Origin: Salvelinus alpinus
Lineage: Eukaryota > Chordata > Actinopteri > Salmoniformes > Salmonidae
Assembly: GCF_045679555.1 (NCBI RefSeq)
Contig: NC_092100.1
Span: 33,109,106-33,173,105 of the forward strand
Direction of reading: 5' to 3'
Length of the DNA stretch: 64,000 bases
Shown piece after piece: positions 23,392 to 36,539 of the stretch. Position 1 is the stretch's first letter, and every line of letters begins with the position of its first letter. Made by a program: the position numbers and the translations under genes. The notes under the pieces were generated by a model. It was not told the origin of the DNA. It saw only the letters and a list, made by a program, of their open reading frames with translations, and did not search any database.

Positions 23392-25278
23392 CAGTGCCTT
23401 CAGAAAGTATTTACACCACTTGTCTTTTCCCACATTTTGTTGCGTCATTGGCCTACACACAATACCCCATAATGTCAAAGTGGAATTCTGTTTTTAGACA
23501 TTTTTACAAATGAATGACAAATGAAAAGCTAACATTTCTTGAGTCAATACATTTTCAACCCCTTTGTTATGGCAAGCTTAAATAAATTCAGGAGTAAACA
23601 TTTGCTTAATAAGTTGCATGGACTCACTGTGTGCAATTATAGGTGTTTAACATGATTTTTGAATGACTACCTCATCTCTGTACCCCACAGATACAATTAT
23701 CTGTAAGGTCCCGCAGTCGTGCAGTAAATTTCAAATGGATTCAACCACAAAGACCAGGGAGGTTTTTCAATGCCTCGCAAAGGGCACATTGGTAGATGGG
23801 TAAAAAAAAAACAGACATCGAATATCCCTTTGAGCATGGTGAAGTTATAAATTATGCCAATGGTGACTTCAAAACAGTTAGAGTTTAATGGCTGTGATAG
23901 GAGAAAACTGAGGATGGATCAAGAACATTGTAGTTACTCCACAATACTAATCTAAATGACAGAGTTAAAAGAAAGCCTGTACAGAATACTCTAAAACAAG
24001 CATTCTGTTAAGGCACTAAAGTAAAACTGCAAAAAATGTGGCAACGAAATTAACTTCATGTCCTGAACACACAGCATTATGTTTGGACCAAATATATCAT
24101 CATCATCGAGTACCATCATTCATATTTTCAAGCATGGTGGTGGCTGCATCATGTTATGGGTATGCTGTCATCGGCAAGGACGAGGGAGTTTAGAATAAAA
24201 ATTAACAGAAAAGAACTAAGCACAGGCAAAATCCTAGATGAAAAACTGGTTCAGTCTGCTTTCCAATCAGACATTGGGAGACAAATTCACTTCTCAGCAG
24301 GACAACCTAAAAACAAAGCCAAATATATAGTGGAGTTGCTTACCAAGACAACATTGAATGTTCCTGAGGCCTAGTTTCAGTTTTGACTTAAATCGGCTTG
24401 AAGATCTATGGCAAGACTTGAAAATGGATGTCTAGCAATGATCAACAACCAACTTGACAGAGCTTGAATAATTTTTAAAAGAATGTGCAAATATTGTACA
24501 ATCCAGCTGTAAATCGCTGCCAAAGGTGATTCTAACATGTATTGACTCAGGGGTGTGAATTCTTACACTACCGATCAAAAGTTTTGGGTTATTTAGAAAT
24601 GTCCTTGTTTTTGAAAAATTAAAATGTTTTTTTGTCCATTAAAATATCATCAAATTGATCAGAAATACAGTGTAGCCATTGTTAATGTTGTAAATGACTA
24701 TTGTAGCTAGAAACGGACAGATTTTTTATGTAATATCTACATAGGCCCATTATCAGCAACCATCACTCCTGTGTTCCAATGGCACGTTGTGTTAGCTAAT
24801 CCAAGTTTACCATTTTAAAAAGGCTAATTGATCATTAGAAAACCCTTTTGCAATTATGTTAGCACAGCTGAAAACTGTTGTTCTGATTAAAGAAGCAATA
24901 AAACTGGCCTTCTTTAGAATAGTTGAGTATCTGGAGCATCAGCATTTGTGGGTTCAATTACAGGCTCAAAATGGCCAGAAACAAAGACCTTTCTTCTGAA
25001 ACTCATCAGTCTATTCTTGTTCTGAGAAATGAAGGCTACTCCAAGCAAGAAATTGCCAAGAAATTGAAGATCTCGTACAACGCTGTGTACTACTCCCTTC
25101 ACAGAACAGCGCAAACTGACTCTAACCAGGTTAGACTGACGAGTTTCAGAAGTTCTTTGTTTCTGGCCAAGTGTGTTGATGGGTGAGAAAAAAAAAGTAT
25201 ATTTAATCCATTTTTAAATTCAGGCTGTAACACAATGTGGAATAAGTCAAGTGGTATGAATACTTTTTGAAAGCACTG
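23392..25278 (+). mobile_element. Tc1/mariner copy C, with another Tc1 piece inside
   Basis: The left terminus CAGTGCCTTCAGAAAGTAT and right terminus ...TTTTTGAAAGCACTG are flanked by TA (23390-23391, 25279-25280). Transposase remnants are on the plus strand, the clearest at 24156-24374. Same family as the copies at 37729-38775 and 61493-62810. A second Tc1 family occupies 24569-25168 and has removed part of copy C. Confidence 0.88.
24569..25168 (+). mobile_element. Nested Tc1/mariner fragment with intact HTH start
   Basis: Begins CACTACCGATCAAAAGTTTT. Encodes a transposase N-terminus at 24972 onward (MARNKDLSSETHQSILVLRN, then a KKLKISYNAVYYSLHR recognition helix). It stops after about 50 codons, followed by a short inverted piece of its own start. 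The right terminus and the whole catalytic domain are absent. Confidence 0.85.
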
Positions 25279-25280
25279 TA

Positions 25281-26213
25281 CATTTGATATCATTTAGGGA
25301 TCGGGCTGTGTGGATGTGGAACTGAGTGGTTTGTCTAAAATACTTGATATGGGACTGGAGATGCTAGACTGATCACCCTTAGACATTTAACAAACATAGT
25401 TCAAAAGTCAGCCTGATGTCTCCAGACCCCAACATTAAGTACAGTCCTCTCTGTTCGGACTGCTGCTGTGTACATTTAATCTGGTCAAATGTGTTGTGTT
25501 CCTAGTTTATTTCTTACCTTAGTCTTTCTACATTATCAATGCTAATGTTTGTATTCAAATTATGACAAAAAAAGCTCAGTGAAATCATAAGCCAGACACC
25601 AGAACAATTGAGGGACATTTCAGCTACCAAATCTGGAGGGTTTGTAATTGAAGTTGTGCAAAGTGTTATCAGAAGAAAACGTATTATAGCATAAATCTTC
25701 GATATGGCAAACTACCCTGTGCACTTTAATGTCAACAAGCATTTTGTAAGTTGATCATGAAGGGAATTCATTGCAGAGTAAAGCAATTAAAAGGCAAACA
25801 TGGTAAAAGAACAGCCATTTACAGTCAGTTTCATCATTATACCAAGAGCTTTTGGTATAAAAAAAAAATAGTTAATAAGTGAGGAGGCAGGTTTAGACTT
25901 CCCAAAGATGACCTTTGTGACGCTACGTTAAATACAAAATATGCATTAATAGGGATAAAAATATCACCTACGCCAGGTAAGCAGAACATTATTTGTGGCA
26001 TTTTCATACCTACATACATAAAAACAGACCGTTTGTAAACAGAGTTTTATTCTGTAGCCATTTAGGTAGAATGATGATAACATTATTAGTGTCCCCAAAA
26101 TAGTAGCTCCAGAAACCATTTAAGGCAGAGGTTACAGGAGAGTTGTAACTGTGTGGTTACAGTCTTAGTACCCAGGTAAGAGTGGTGGGATGGCTGCTTA
26201 GCTGAACGCTGGC
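25281..26213. other. Intergenic between convergent tmem266 and etfa; etfa 3' UTR
   Basis: No exon is seen. On the minus strand an AATAAA (plus-strand TTTATT at 26046-26051) lies about 165 bases past the etfa stop and is a likely poly(A) signal. Confidence 0.5.
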
Positions 26214-27231
26214 TTACTTGTTCAATGCTGCAGTCATCTCAGGCACAGCCTAGCGAGAGAAAAACAGAGGAGTTTAAGATGGTTACACCTCCCTAACCAG
26301 GCAAATCTAGCCAGGTCGACACAATGGACATGGTGTAAGCTTGCGACATGGAAATGGAGGGTTGAGCTTTGCTATAACTGTCAGTGTTTAGTCTCATGGT
26401 TTTGGGGTGACACCACCTAAGATCAATTAATTGATAAACCAATTAAAATCTGAGAGTAACTGTGCATGAGGGGCATGAGCGAGGGTATCTGACAAACTAT
26501 ATCAGTAGCACCTGAGTCGAGTGTGTCCCGGAGATCAGTTTTCAATTGAAGGAAGAGGAGAAAGTCCATACATTTTAATCGGTTATCCGAGGAGTGATCA
26601 CATGTAAGATGATAACCAGCAGGTCACAACTCTGCTGCCACGAGCTATTATTACCAGTCACTTTTACAGAGTTTACCCAGAACACCTGGGCCTCTCACAC
26701 ACCCCCACAGTAAATAAAAGATGAACAACAGGACACATACACACGAAAATAAAAGCTCCTTCTCTTTCACCAAAAGCAAAGGCCCTCTTGTCCAAGAGTT
26801 TGTCAACCCTCTGGCACACTGGCCATATGTGCCAGCCAGACAGTAGAGGGCAGCTAAGCATGTAAAGTACTGACACTAGGGAAGAGAAAATAAAACCTGA
26901 GAACTTACACCCAGCCACTTAAGTTAACTATCGATTTCTTTTTATGGTTTGAAGGAGCTGTTGTTGCATCTTAACAGAGCAGCAGGCTCTGGCCACAATT
27001 CACCTGATTAATTCAGCACCTCAATAATTCAACAGATGCACCTTTCCATTAGGAGGGATAATAATTTGTCTTGCAAAATGTATCAGGGAAACAGTGAATA
27101 GAATTGTCTGTCACTTTTGTCATGTTATTGAAATGCTTCTTGCTGATCAGGTATTCAGCGCTGTGCAGGAGGCTGGTGCAGTGTTGGGTTTGTTTCAGTC
27201 ATGGCAAGGGTGTTTGGTAATCAGCCTGCTA

Positions 27232-27345
<114 letters not shown>

Positions 27346-28770
27346 TCAGAACATGCTCTTTTTCTTATACTTGTGTTTATCTAACAGAAGATTCTGGAGA
27401 AAACTGTAACTGTACCTTGCTGTCCTTCATCCCAGACAGATGTTGAATAGCTCCAGAGATAGCAACAGTGATGTACAACTCCTGCAGAGACAACAAGGAC
27501 AAACAAGCTTTATCAATAGAATAACGCAAGAGCTTGGTGCACATACACATCTATGTAGTGTCAGTTGTTTCAGGCTGCTGAACACAGGTAAGACAATATT
27601 TACTGAGGAAATGTATTTTCTATCTATCTCCAGAAAAAGTAATCAAGAGCTGACCATGATACCACTAAGGCCCTCATTGGCACCTTAGTACTGATGCAGC
27701 GGATTGCAGGGCAGTCCTGGGGTGAGTTCAGTTCCATTGAACATTTGCTACGTTGTGTAACGGCTTGTACTGAACACGTTTCTCCAAAACATTCTTGAAC
27801 AGACTGAGGTAAGTTTGGTCGGTGTGGCTTGAAGCAATGAGTGACATATTTAAAGGGCAGCGGTGCCTTTAACCCACAACCAGTTTTTCAATTGGTCTTT
27901 CAGAACAACACAGTTTGTTTAATTGAACGTTGCATTATGTTTTTCCGTACACAACACAGCCCTGGGTTTCCATATTAGAGGATGGAGCTGTTCTAGTGCT
28001 GACCCTGACCATGTCATCTCAGAGAGAATGCTGGGGGTGGTGAAGCAGAGTGTATGACCCTCCACCTCTGGGAAAAACAGAGGCTTTCAGCGTAATGCAC
28101 TGCCATATTAATATTTCAGTGCTATTTAATGTTATTGGAGTAGTCTCGGAGGAGCAGAGCATAAATTTATGAACACAAGTGTACTAAAGACTAAAAGTGA
28201 GGACCAATATTTCACAATGAGAGGTACTGTCCAGCAAGAGCACAGTCCTACTGTAGCAAAGGGAAAATGACAGCAAAAGATGTATGCTTTAGTTCTTAAA
28301 TATCACTGTATGGAAATAGAGTACATGCATGTCTAGCCTATTTGGAGTCTTCTCAGAGTTCTTCTCTTTGAGCTCTTTTAGCAGCTTTGCAGTTTTCAAT
28401 AAGAAGACCAGGCAGGCACACCTGCTGTTGTGTTGCTAGCTTTCCCTCAGGTGTCAAAACAACTCCCTACATGCAGCATGATTGCATCGCTAGCTAGTCA
28501 TTCAAGTGTGGTGATGCTATTGTTAACCGAAAAAAAATGTTTAAAAAAATAAAAAAATGTACTCCAACATGACAACCTGGCTGCTCCGTTGCCAAGCTGT
28601 TCCCCGAATGTGGTACTCCCCTGAAACGTTGCTATGGCATGACACCCCACAGCTTAGGTTACATAATTGCAAAAGCTTAACTGTGACATACATGCTGACA
28701 GAAAGAGTGAATATCAACTAATTCCGTGCCGTGAGATTCTTTCAACTGTAAACATTTCAGCAAAATTATG

Positions 28771-29462
28771 CTGAACAAAAATAAAATAATTTCACAGTTA
28801 CAGTTCATAAAAGGAAATCAGTCAATTTAAATACATTCATTAGGCCCTAATCTATGGATTTCACATGAATGGGCAGGGGCGCAGCCATGGGTGGGCCTGG
28901 TAGGGGCCCACCCACTGGGAAGCCAGGACCTGCCAATAAGAATGGGTTTTTCCCCACAAAGGGCTTTATTACAGACCGAAATAGTCATCAATTTCCTCAA
29001 CTGTCCAGGTGGCTGGTCACAGATGATACTGCAGGTGAATCCGGATGTGGAGGTCCTGGGCTGGCATGTTTACACGTGATCTGAAGTTGAGGCCAGTTGG
29101 ACGTACTGGCAAATTTCCTAAAACAATGTTGGAGGCAGCTTGGTTGACATTCCTGCAGTCAGCATGCCAATTGCACGATCCCTCAAAACTTGAGACATCT
29201 ATGGCATTGTGTGGTGTGACAAAACGGCACATTTTAGAGTGGCCTCTTGTCCCTGGCACAAGGTGCACCCGTGTAATGACCATGCTGTTTAATCAGCTTC
29301 TTGATATGCCACACCTGTCAGGTGGATGGATTACCTTGGCAAACAATAAATGCTCACTAACAGGGATGTAAACAAATTTGTGCACAAAATTTGAGACTTT
29401 TTATTTCAGCTCATTAAAAGTTGGACCAACACTTTACATGTTGCGTTTATATTTTTGTTCAG
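28771..29462 (-). mobile_element. Internally deleted Tc1/mariner element D
   Basis: Ends CTGAACAAAAATAAAAT at left and ...ATATTTTTGTTCAG at right (29462), with TA flanks. The same family as the longer 55.2-56.6 kb copy, in the opposite orientation. About 690 bases, no transposase core. Lies in an etfa intron. Confidence 0.85.
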
Positions 29463-30558
<1,096 letters not shown>

Positions 30559-31702
30559 TCAAATATAGAAAGTAACATTTGTTGTCATTGAAAGACTCAT
30601 TCTAAATTACCCACAGCATTCATTTTGTCAGCAAGGTCATAGAGCAGCTTGAAGTTCTCTCCATTCTTCAGTCCATTCCTAAAAGGACGAGACAATAATG
30701 ATTTATTTAAACGTTTACATGAACATGAGAAATAAATTGATGTGTAAGGCAAATAGTATGATGAGCTGAAGGTGACTTCTACCTCCAGACACCACAACCG
30801 TAGCCCTGGTCAGCTCTGGACGGACAATCTTGGTCAAGGTTGCTTCCAGCTACTCAGAAGCAGACGGAGCAACTGAAATAAACAACTCATGGGGATCGTC
30901 AGAGGATCATATTAAATAAAACTCTCAAGTTCTTGCTTTTAACTATACCCTGACAAAATAAGTTATCCAGTCTGGAAATTAAATAATTATTTTAGAAATG
31001 ATAAACAAGAACAATGGCTTTTGTATGTATGCTTTTCATGTGTGTCTCAGTGCATGGTTAGTACTATGGCTACCTTCCTCTGATGTAGCACTGCCTCAGT
31101 GGGCTCAAAGGATGTCCCTCTGACAGTGAAAACCTTGACATTGTCATTACACTTGACAGTGCTGAGAGCATTTCCTGGGAACGAGACAAACAGTGATGTT
31201 TTGTTATCTAACTCTAAACCTCATGCAACTCTTCTGATGACAAATGGGAAATAAAAGTAGAGAATTAATTTCACAGAATCTAATTTGGGAAACATCTTCT
31301 GGGCTCAAGGTTCACCATGAGTTTTCAATATGACCTATATGGACATGACAATTAAACAGCAACGGTTTAAGTGGATAATGTCATTTTGATTCATTCAAAG
31401 CCCATAAGTGCAATTGAGAAATTAGGCTTTTGGGATCTAGTCATTGCTGGTATTGCCAAAAGACTGAATTGGCTCTATATCTAAAAGCAAACCAGTTCCC
31501 TATGGTACAGTACATGGAGAGTTGGTGAGTTACTGGTCAAAATCATAAGAGCAGTCCCAAATGCAGTAACAAATTCAATTGATTTCCAATGATAATATCA
31601 AACAAAATCCATTTTGAGTATCAAAGAATGTCTAAAGCACTCTAAACTGCATTGGTGAATTATAATGTGCTCAAGAATTCTGAAGGATATCTTAGTAGTA
31701 TA

Positions 31703-33245
31703 CAGTGGCTTGCGAAATTATTCACCCCCCTTGGCATTTATCCTATTTTGTTGCCTTACAACCTGGAAATAAAATAGATTTTTGGGGGGTTTGTATCATT
31801 TGATTTACATAACATGCCTACCACTTTGAAAATGCTAAATATGTTTTGTGAAAAAAACAAGAAATAAGACACACAAAAAAAAGAAAAAACTTGAGCGTGC
31901 ATTACTATTCCCCACCCCAAGTCAATACTTTGTAGAGTCAACTTTTGCAGCAATTACAGCTGCAAGTCTCTTGGGGTGTCTTTATAAGCTTGGCACATCT
32001 AGCCACTGAGATTTCTGCCTATTCTTCAAGGCAAAACTTCTCCAGCTCCTTCAAGTTCGATGGGTTCCGCTGATTTACAGCAATCTTTAAGTCATACCAC
32101 AAATTCTCAATTGGATTGAGGTCTGGGCTTTGACTAGGCCATTCCAAGACATTTAAATGTTTCCCCTTAAACCACTCGAGTGTTGCTTTAGCAGTATGCT
32201 TAGGGTCATTGTCCTGCTGGAAGGTGAACCTCTGAAACAGGTTTCCCTCAAGAATTTCCCTGTGTTTAGCACCATCCATCATTCCTTCAATTCTGACCAG
32301 TTTCAGAATTGAAAAAAAAATCCCACACCATGATAATGCCACCACCATGCTTCACTGTGGGGATGGTATTCTCGGGGTGATGAGAAGTGTTTGCGCCAGA
32401 CATAGTGTTTTCCTTGATGGCCAAAAAGCAAAATTTTAGTCTCATCTGACCAGAGTACCTTCTTCCATATGTTTCAGGAGTCTCAGACAAGCCTTTTGGC
32501 AAACATCAAACGTGTTTGCTTATTTTTTTCTTAAGCAATGGCTTTTTTCTGTCCACTCTTCCGTAAAGCCCAGGTCTGTGGAGTGTACGGCTTAAAGTGG
32601 TCCTATGGACAGATACTCCAATCTCGCTGTGGAGCTTTGCAGCTCCTTCATGGATATCTTTGGTCTCTTTGTTGCCTCTCTGGTTAATGCCCACCTTACC
32701 TGGTCTGTGAGTTTTGGTGGGCAGCCCTCTCTTGGCAGATGTTGTGATGCCATATTCTTTCCATTTTTTAATAATGGATTTAATGGTTCTCCGTGGGATG
32801 TCAAAGTTTCAGATATATATTTTTTTAGAACCCAACCCTGATCTGAAATCCCCCCAACTTTGTCTCTGACCTGTTTGGAGAGCTCCTTGGTCTTCATGGT
32901 GCCGCTTGCTTGGTGGTGCCCCTTGCTCAGTGGTGTTGCAGACTCTGAGGCCTTTCAGAACAGGTGTAAATATTCTGAGATCATGTGACACCTAAATAAA
33001 GTCCACCTGTGTGCAATCTAATTATGTAACATCTGAAGGTAATTGGTTGCACTAGATCTTATTTAGGTGCATTTGAATAAAAAAAATTAAACAAGATTTA
33101 ATTTTTCACGTCACTTCACCAATTTGGACTATTTTGTGTATATCCATTACATGAAATCCAAATAAAAATACATTTAAAATTACAGGTTGTAATGCAAAAA
33201 AATATGAAAAACGCCAAGGAGGATGAATACTTTTGCAAGGCACTG
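31703..33245 (-). mobile_element. Tc1/mariner copy E
   Basis: Termini CAGTGGCTTGCGAAATTATT and ...CTTTTGCAAGGCACTG with TA on both sides (31701-31702, 33246-33247), 1543 bases. The minus strand keeps an HTH-containing frame (32592-32897) and a frame with the DDE core (32019-32348: [14 protein letters not shown] and [10 protein letters not shown]). A frameshift separates them. Lies between two etfa exons. Confidence 0.92.
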
Positions 33246-33324
33246 TAGGTTGGTTTGGGGAAAATACAATAGCAATATGCTTTAGTTCAAATGTATCTTC
33301 TCATAACACATTCACAAAAAGCTA

Positions 33325-33429
<105 letters not shown>

Positions 33430-33665
33430 CTAGAAAAGACGGGTTGGTAAATAAGCAGGGATATAAGGCAATCTGTAACGATCAGGCAAAGATGCTCTAC
33501 AAATAAGTTCCAGAAACCATGGCATGAATGAAAAATACAGCATACTCATAACAGCTATGTTTTTTACACTAGGCTTATGAAACCAAATACATCCTACGAA
33601 ATACATCAAATCATCTGCAGGCATATCGCTTTCCTAAGAAGTGACAAATGACCTGAAGGTATGTA

Positions 33666-35105
33666 CAGTTGAAGTCGGAGATTTACATACACCTTAGCCA
33701 AATACATTTCAACTCAGTTTTTCAAAATTACTGACATTTAATCCGAGTAAAAATTCCCTGTCTTAGGGCAGTTAGGATCACCACTTTATTTTAAGAATGT
33801 GAAAATGTCAGAATAATAGTAGAGAGAATGATTAACTTCAGCGTTTATTTCCTTCATCACATTCCCAGTGGGTCAGACGTTTACATACACTCAATTAGTA
33901 TTTGGTAGCATTGCCTTCAAATTGTTGAACTTGGGTCAAACGTTTTGGGTAGCCTTCCATAAGCTTCCCACAATAAGTTGGGTGAATTTTGGCCCATTCC
34001 TCCTGACAGATCTCGTGTAACTGAGTCCTGTTTGTAGGCCTCCTTGCTCGCACATGCTTTTTCAGTTCTGCTCACAAATGTTCTATAAGATTGAGGTCTG
34101 GGCTTTGTGATGGCCACTCCAATACCTTGACTTTGTTGTCTTTAAGCTATTTTGCCACAACTTTGGAAGTATGCTTGGGGTCATTGTCCATGTGACCAAA
34201 CTTTAACTTCCTGACTGATGTCTTGAGATGTTGCCTAAATATATCCACAATTTTCCCACCTCATGATGCCATCTATTTTGTGAAGTGCATCAGTCCCTCC
34301 TGCAGCAAAACACCCCCCACAACATGATGCTGCCACCCCCGTGCTTCAAGGTGAGGATGGTGTTCTTCGGCTTGCAAGCCTCCCCCTTTTCCTCCAAACA
34401 TAACGATGGTCATTATGGCCAAACAGTTCTATTTTTTTTTTTTTATCAGACTAGAGGACATTTCTCCAAAAAGTATGATCTTTGTCCCCATGTGCAGTTG
34501 CAAACCGTGGTATGGCTTTTTCACTGCGGTTTTGGAGCAGTGGCTTCTTCCTTGCTGATCGGCCTTTCAGGTTATGTCGATATAGGACTCGTTTTACTGT
34601 GGATATAGATACTTTTGTACCCGTTTCCTCCAGCATCTTCACAAGGTCTTTTGCTGTTGTTCTAGGATTTATTTGCACTTTTCACACCAAAGTACATTCA
34701 TCTCTAGGAGACAGAACGCATCTCCTTCCTGAGCGGTATGACGGCTGCGTGGTCCCATGGTGTTTATACTTGCGTACTATTGTTTGTACGTTTGGAAATT
34801 GCTCCCAAGGATGAACCAGACTTGTGGAGGTCTACAATTTCTTTTCTGAGGTCTTGGATGATTTATTTTGATTTTCCCATGATGTCAACCAAAGAGGCAC
34901 TGAGTTTGAAGGTAGGCCTTGAAATACATCCACAGGTACACTTCCAGTTGACTCAAATGATGTCAACTAGCCTATCAGAAGCTTCTAAATCCATGACATC
35001 ATTTTATGGTGTTTTCCAAGCTGTTTAAAGGCACAGTCAACTCAGTGTATGTAAACTTCTGAATAAGTGGAGTCAATTCCTCTGTGGAAAGACATGCAAG
35101 TTGCT
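33666..35105 (-). mobile_element. Tc1/mariner copy F with Sleeping Beauty-type IR/DR ends
   Basis: The left end begins CAGTTGAAGTCGGAGATTTA after TA (33664-33665). A second direct repeat, CAGTGGGTCAGACGTTTACA, follows about 200 bases in (33866). This two-repeat terminus is the IR/DR layout of the salmonid element group from which Sleeping Beauty was rebuilt. Minus-strand transposase remnants at 34451-34678 include TTAKDLVKMLEETGTKVSIS and the RVLYRHNLKGRSARKKPLLQ nuclear-localisation region. On the right only the inner repeat survives (about 35044-35070); the outer repeat is gone. Multiple stops. It lies where an etfa exon is missing. Confidence 0.9.
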
Positions 35106-35111
35106 GTTAAC

Positions 35112-35275
35112 ACCACATTTACATTTACATTTAAGTCATTTAGCAGACGCTCTTATCCAGAGCGACTTACAAATTGGTGCATTCACCTTATGATATCCAG
35201 TGGAACAACCACTTTACAATAGTGCATCTAACTCTTTTAAGGGGGGGGGTTAGAAGGATTACTTTATCCTATCCT
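35112..35275. repeat. Teleost interspersed repeat (CATTTAGCAGACGC type)
   Basis: Contains AAGTCATTTAGCAGACGCTC and TTATCCAGAGCGACTTACA, also present in part at 40921-40970 and 56850-56893. The 40.9-kb copy continues into a tRNA-like head, so this block is probably the body of a SINE. It abuts the truncated right end of Tc1 copy F. Confidence 0.7.
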
Positions 35276-35814
35276 ATGCAAATAGATTTATTTTATTTTA
35301 TTATTACTCAGATTTTTAAGTAAGATGCTGAAGTAAAACTTCCAACTCATTTACAGCTTCAGTGAATCTATTGTCTGCATCTGCTTCATACTCTGGATAT
35401 ACATACCTGGCAGAGAGCCTTTGTAAGCATCATTTTGAGCAATCAGAACACCTAGGACTTTGCTGACTTCCTGTGCAACCTGAAGAGATGATAAATATAC
35501 AGCAAATCAATCCCTTGAAGAAAACCACTAAGCGTCTAGGTCTGGATATCGGGTAAATCCATTTGACTTAAGCGCTTTTTGACAGCAGCCATTTTGATTT
35601 AAACAAAACTTTCTATACATGATTGCTCATGGAAGAAGTTACTGGAAACAAGAAACAGTTGAGTTTGATATAATTTAAAAGGTTACAAAACAAGGTTGTC
35701 AAACTGCTTTATAAATTTCTTGAAAACAAACCTCAAGAAATTATACATCAAACGTCAAATATCTAAAAATGAATTCATATTCACGTTGTAGTTTAGACCC
35801 TACTTTACATCTGA

Positions 35815-36236
35815 AGTTTGTGTTGTGCCCGCCATCGGCTGAGACATTCTTGAATACAGGGTGTGTCATTTCAATCATAGAAATGTAATTCATAGAACGG
35901 ACATCCCTTCAGACCACTGCAATTTAGCTGGTACACCATTGACATTTTAATTGAAATGTTAACTTTGAATTACTCTGATGTAACGGCCGATGGTCCAACC
36001 ACTGTCGAATGTCAGCATAAATGGTCATGTCTATTCTATTCTATTATTTATATAATTGCAATAGGTTTCCGATGGAGGATTGACAGTATAATATAAAATC
36101 AACAGATATTCCCTTTCAAGTCAACATTCTCTGATGTGTGGACCTTTAACGATCTAAATTTATCAGAAAAAACATGAAACCTGCCCTGTATTTAAGCACG
36201 TTGGGTCTCGACCTATGGCGGGCACAACACAAACTC
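35815..36236. mobile_element. Short element with about 28-bp terminal inverted repeats
   Basis: The left end AGTTTGTGTTGTGCCCGCCA and its complement TGGCGGGCACAACACAAACT at the right bracket about 420 bases. The inverted match extends inward with mismatches to ...AATACAGGG. No coding capacity and no clear target duplication. Intronic in etfa. Confidence 0.7.
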
Positions 36237-36539
36237 AAATATAAAACTTACTGTATGTGAATGACAAATCTGAGTTTTTTTGTTGTTTTATTTAGCTAAT
36301 TGACATTTAATGGGTAAACCCCGTTTGTAAGCTTTTTAAAAAATATACATCTCAACCGTGTATCTTTTCCCATAAATATTTGCCCATTGCCCAGTGCTCA
36401 GAAAGTTACTTTTTGTACCTGAATGCCAAAACATTCATTATGCAAAATAGGTCAACCTTGAGCACTTTTTATCTAAGTGGACACATGTTTTTAGATTTTT
36501 TTTGAACATTTCAATAAATGTAAAATCTCATTTACATAC

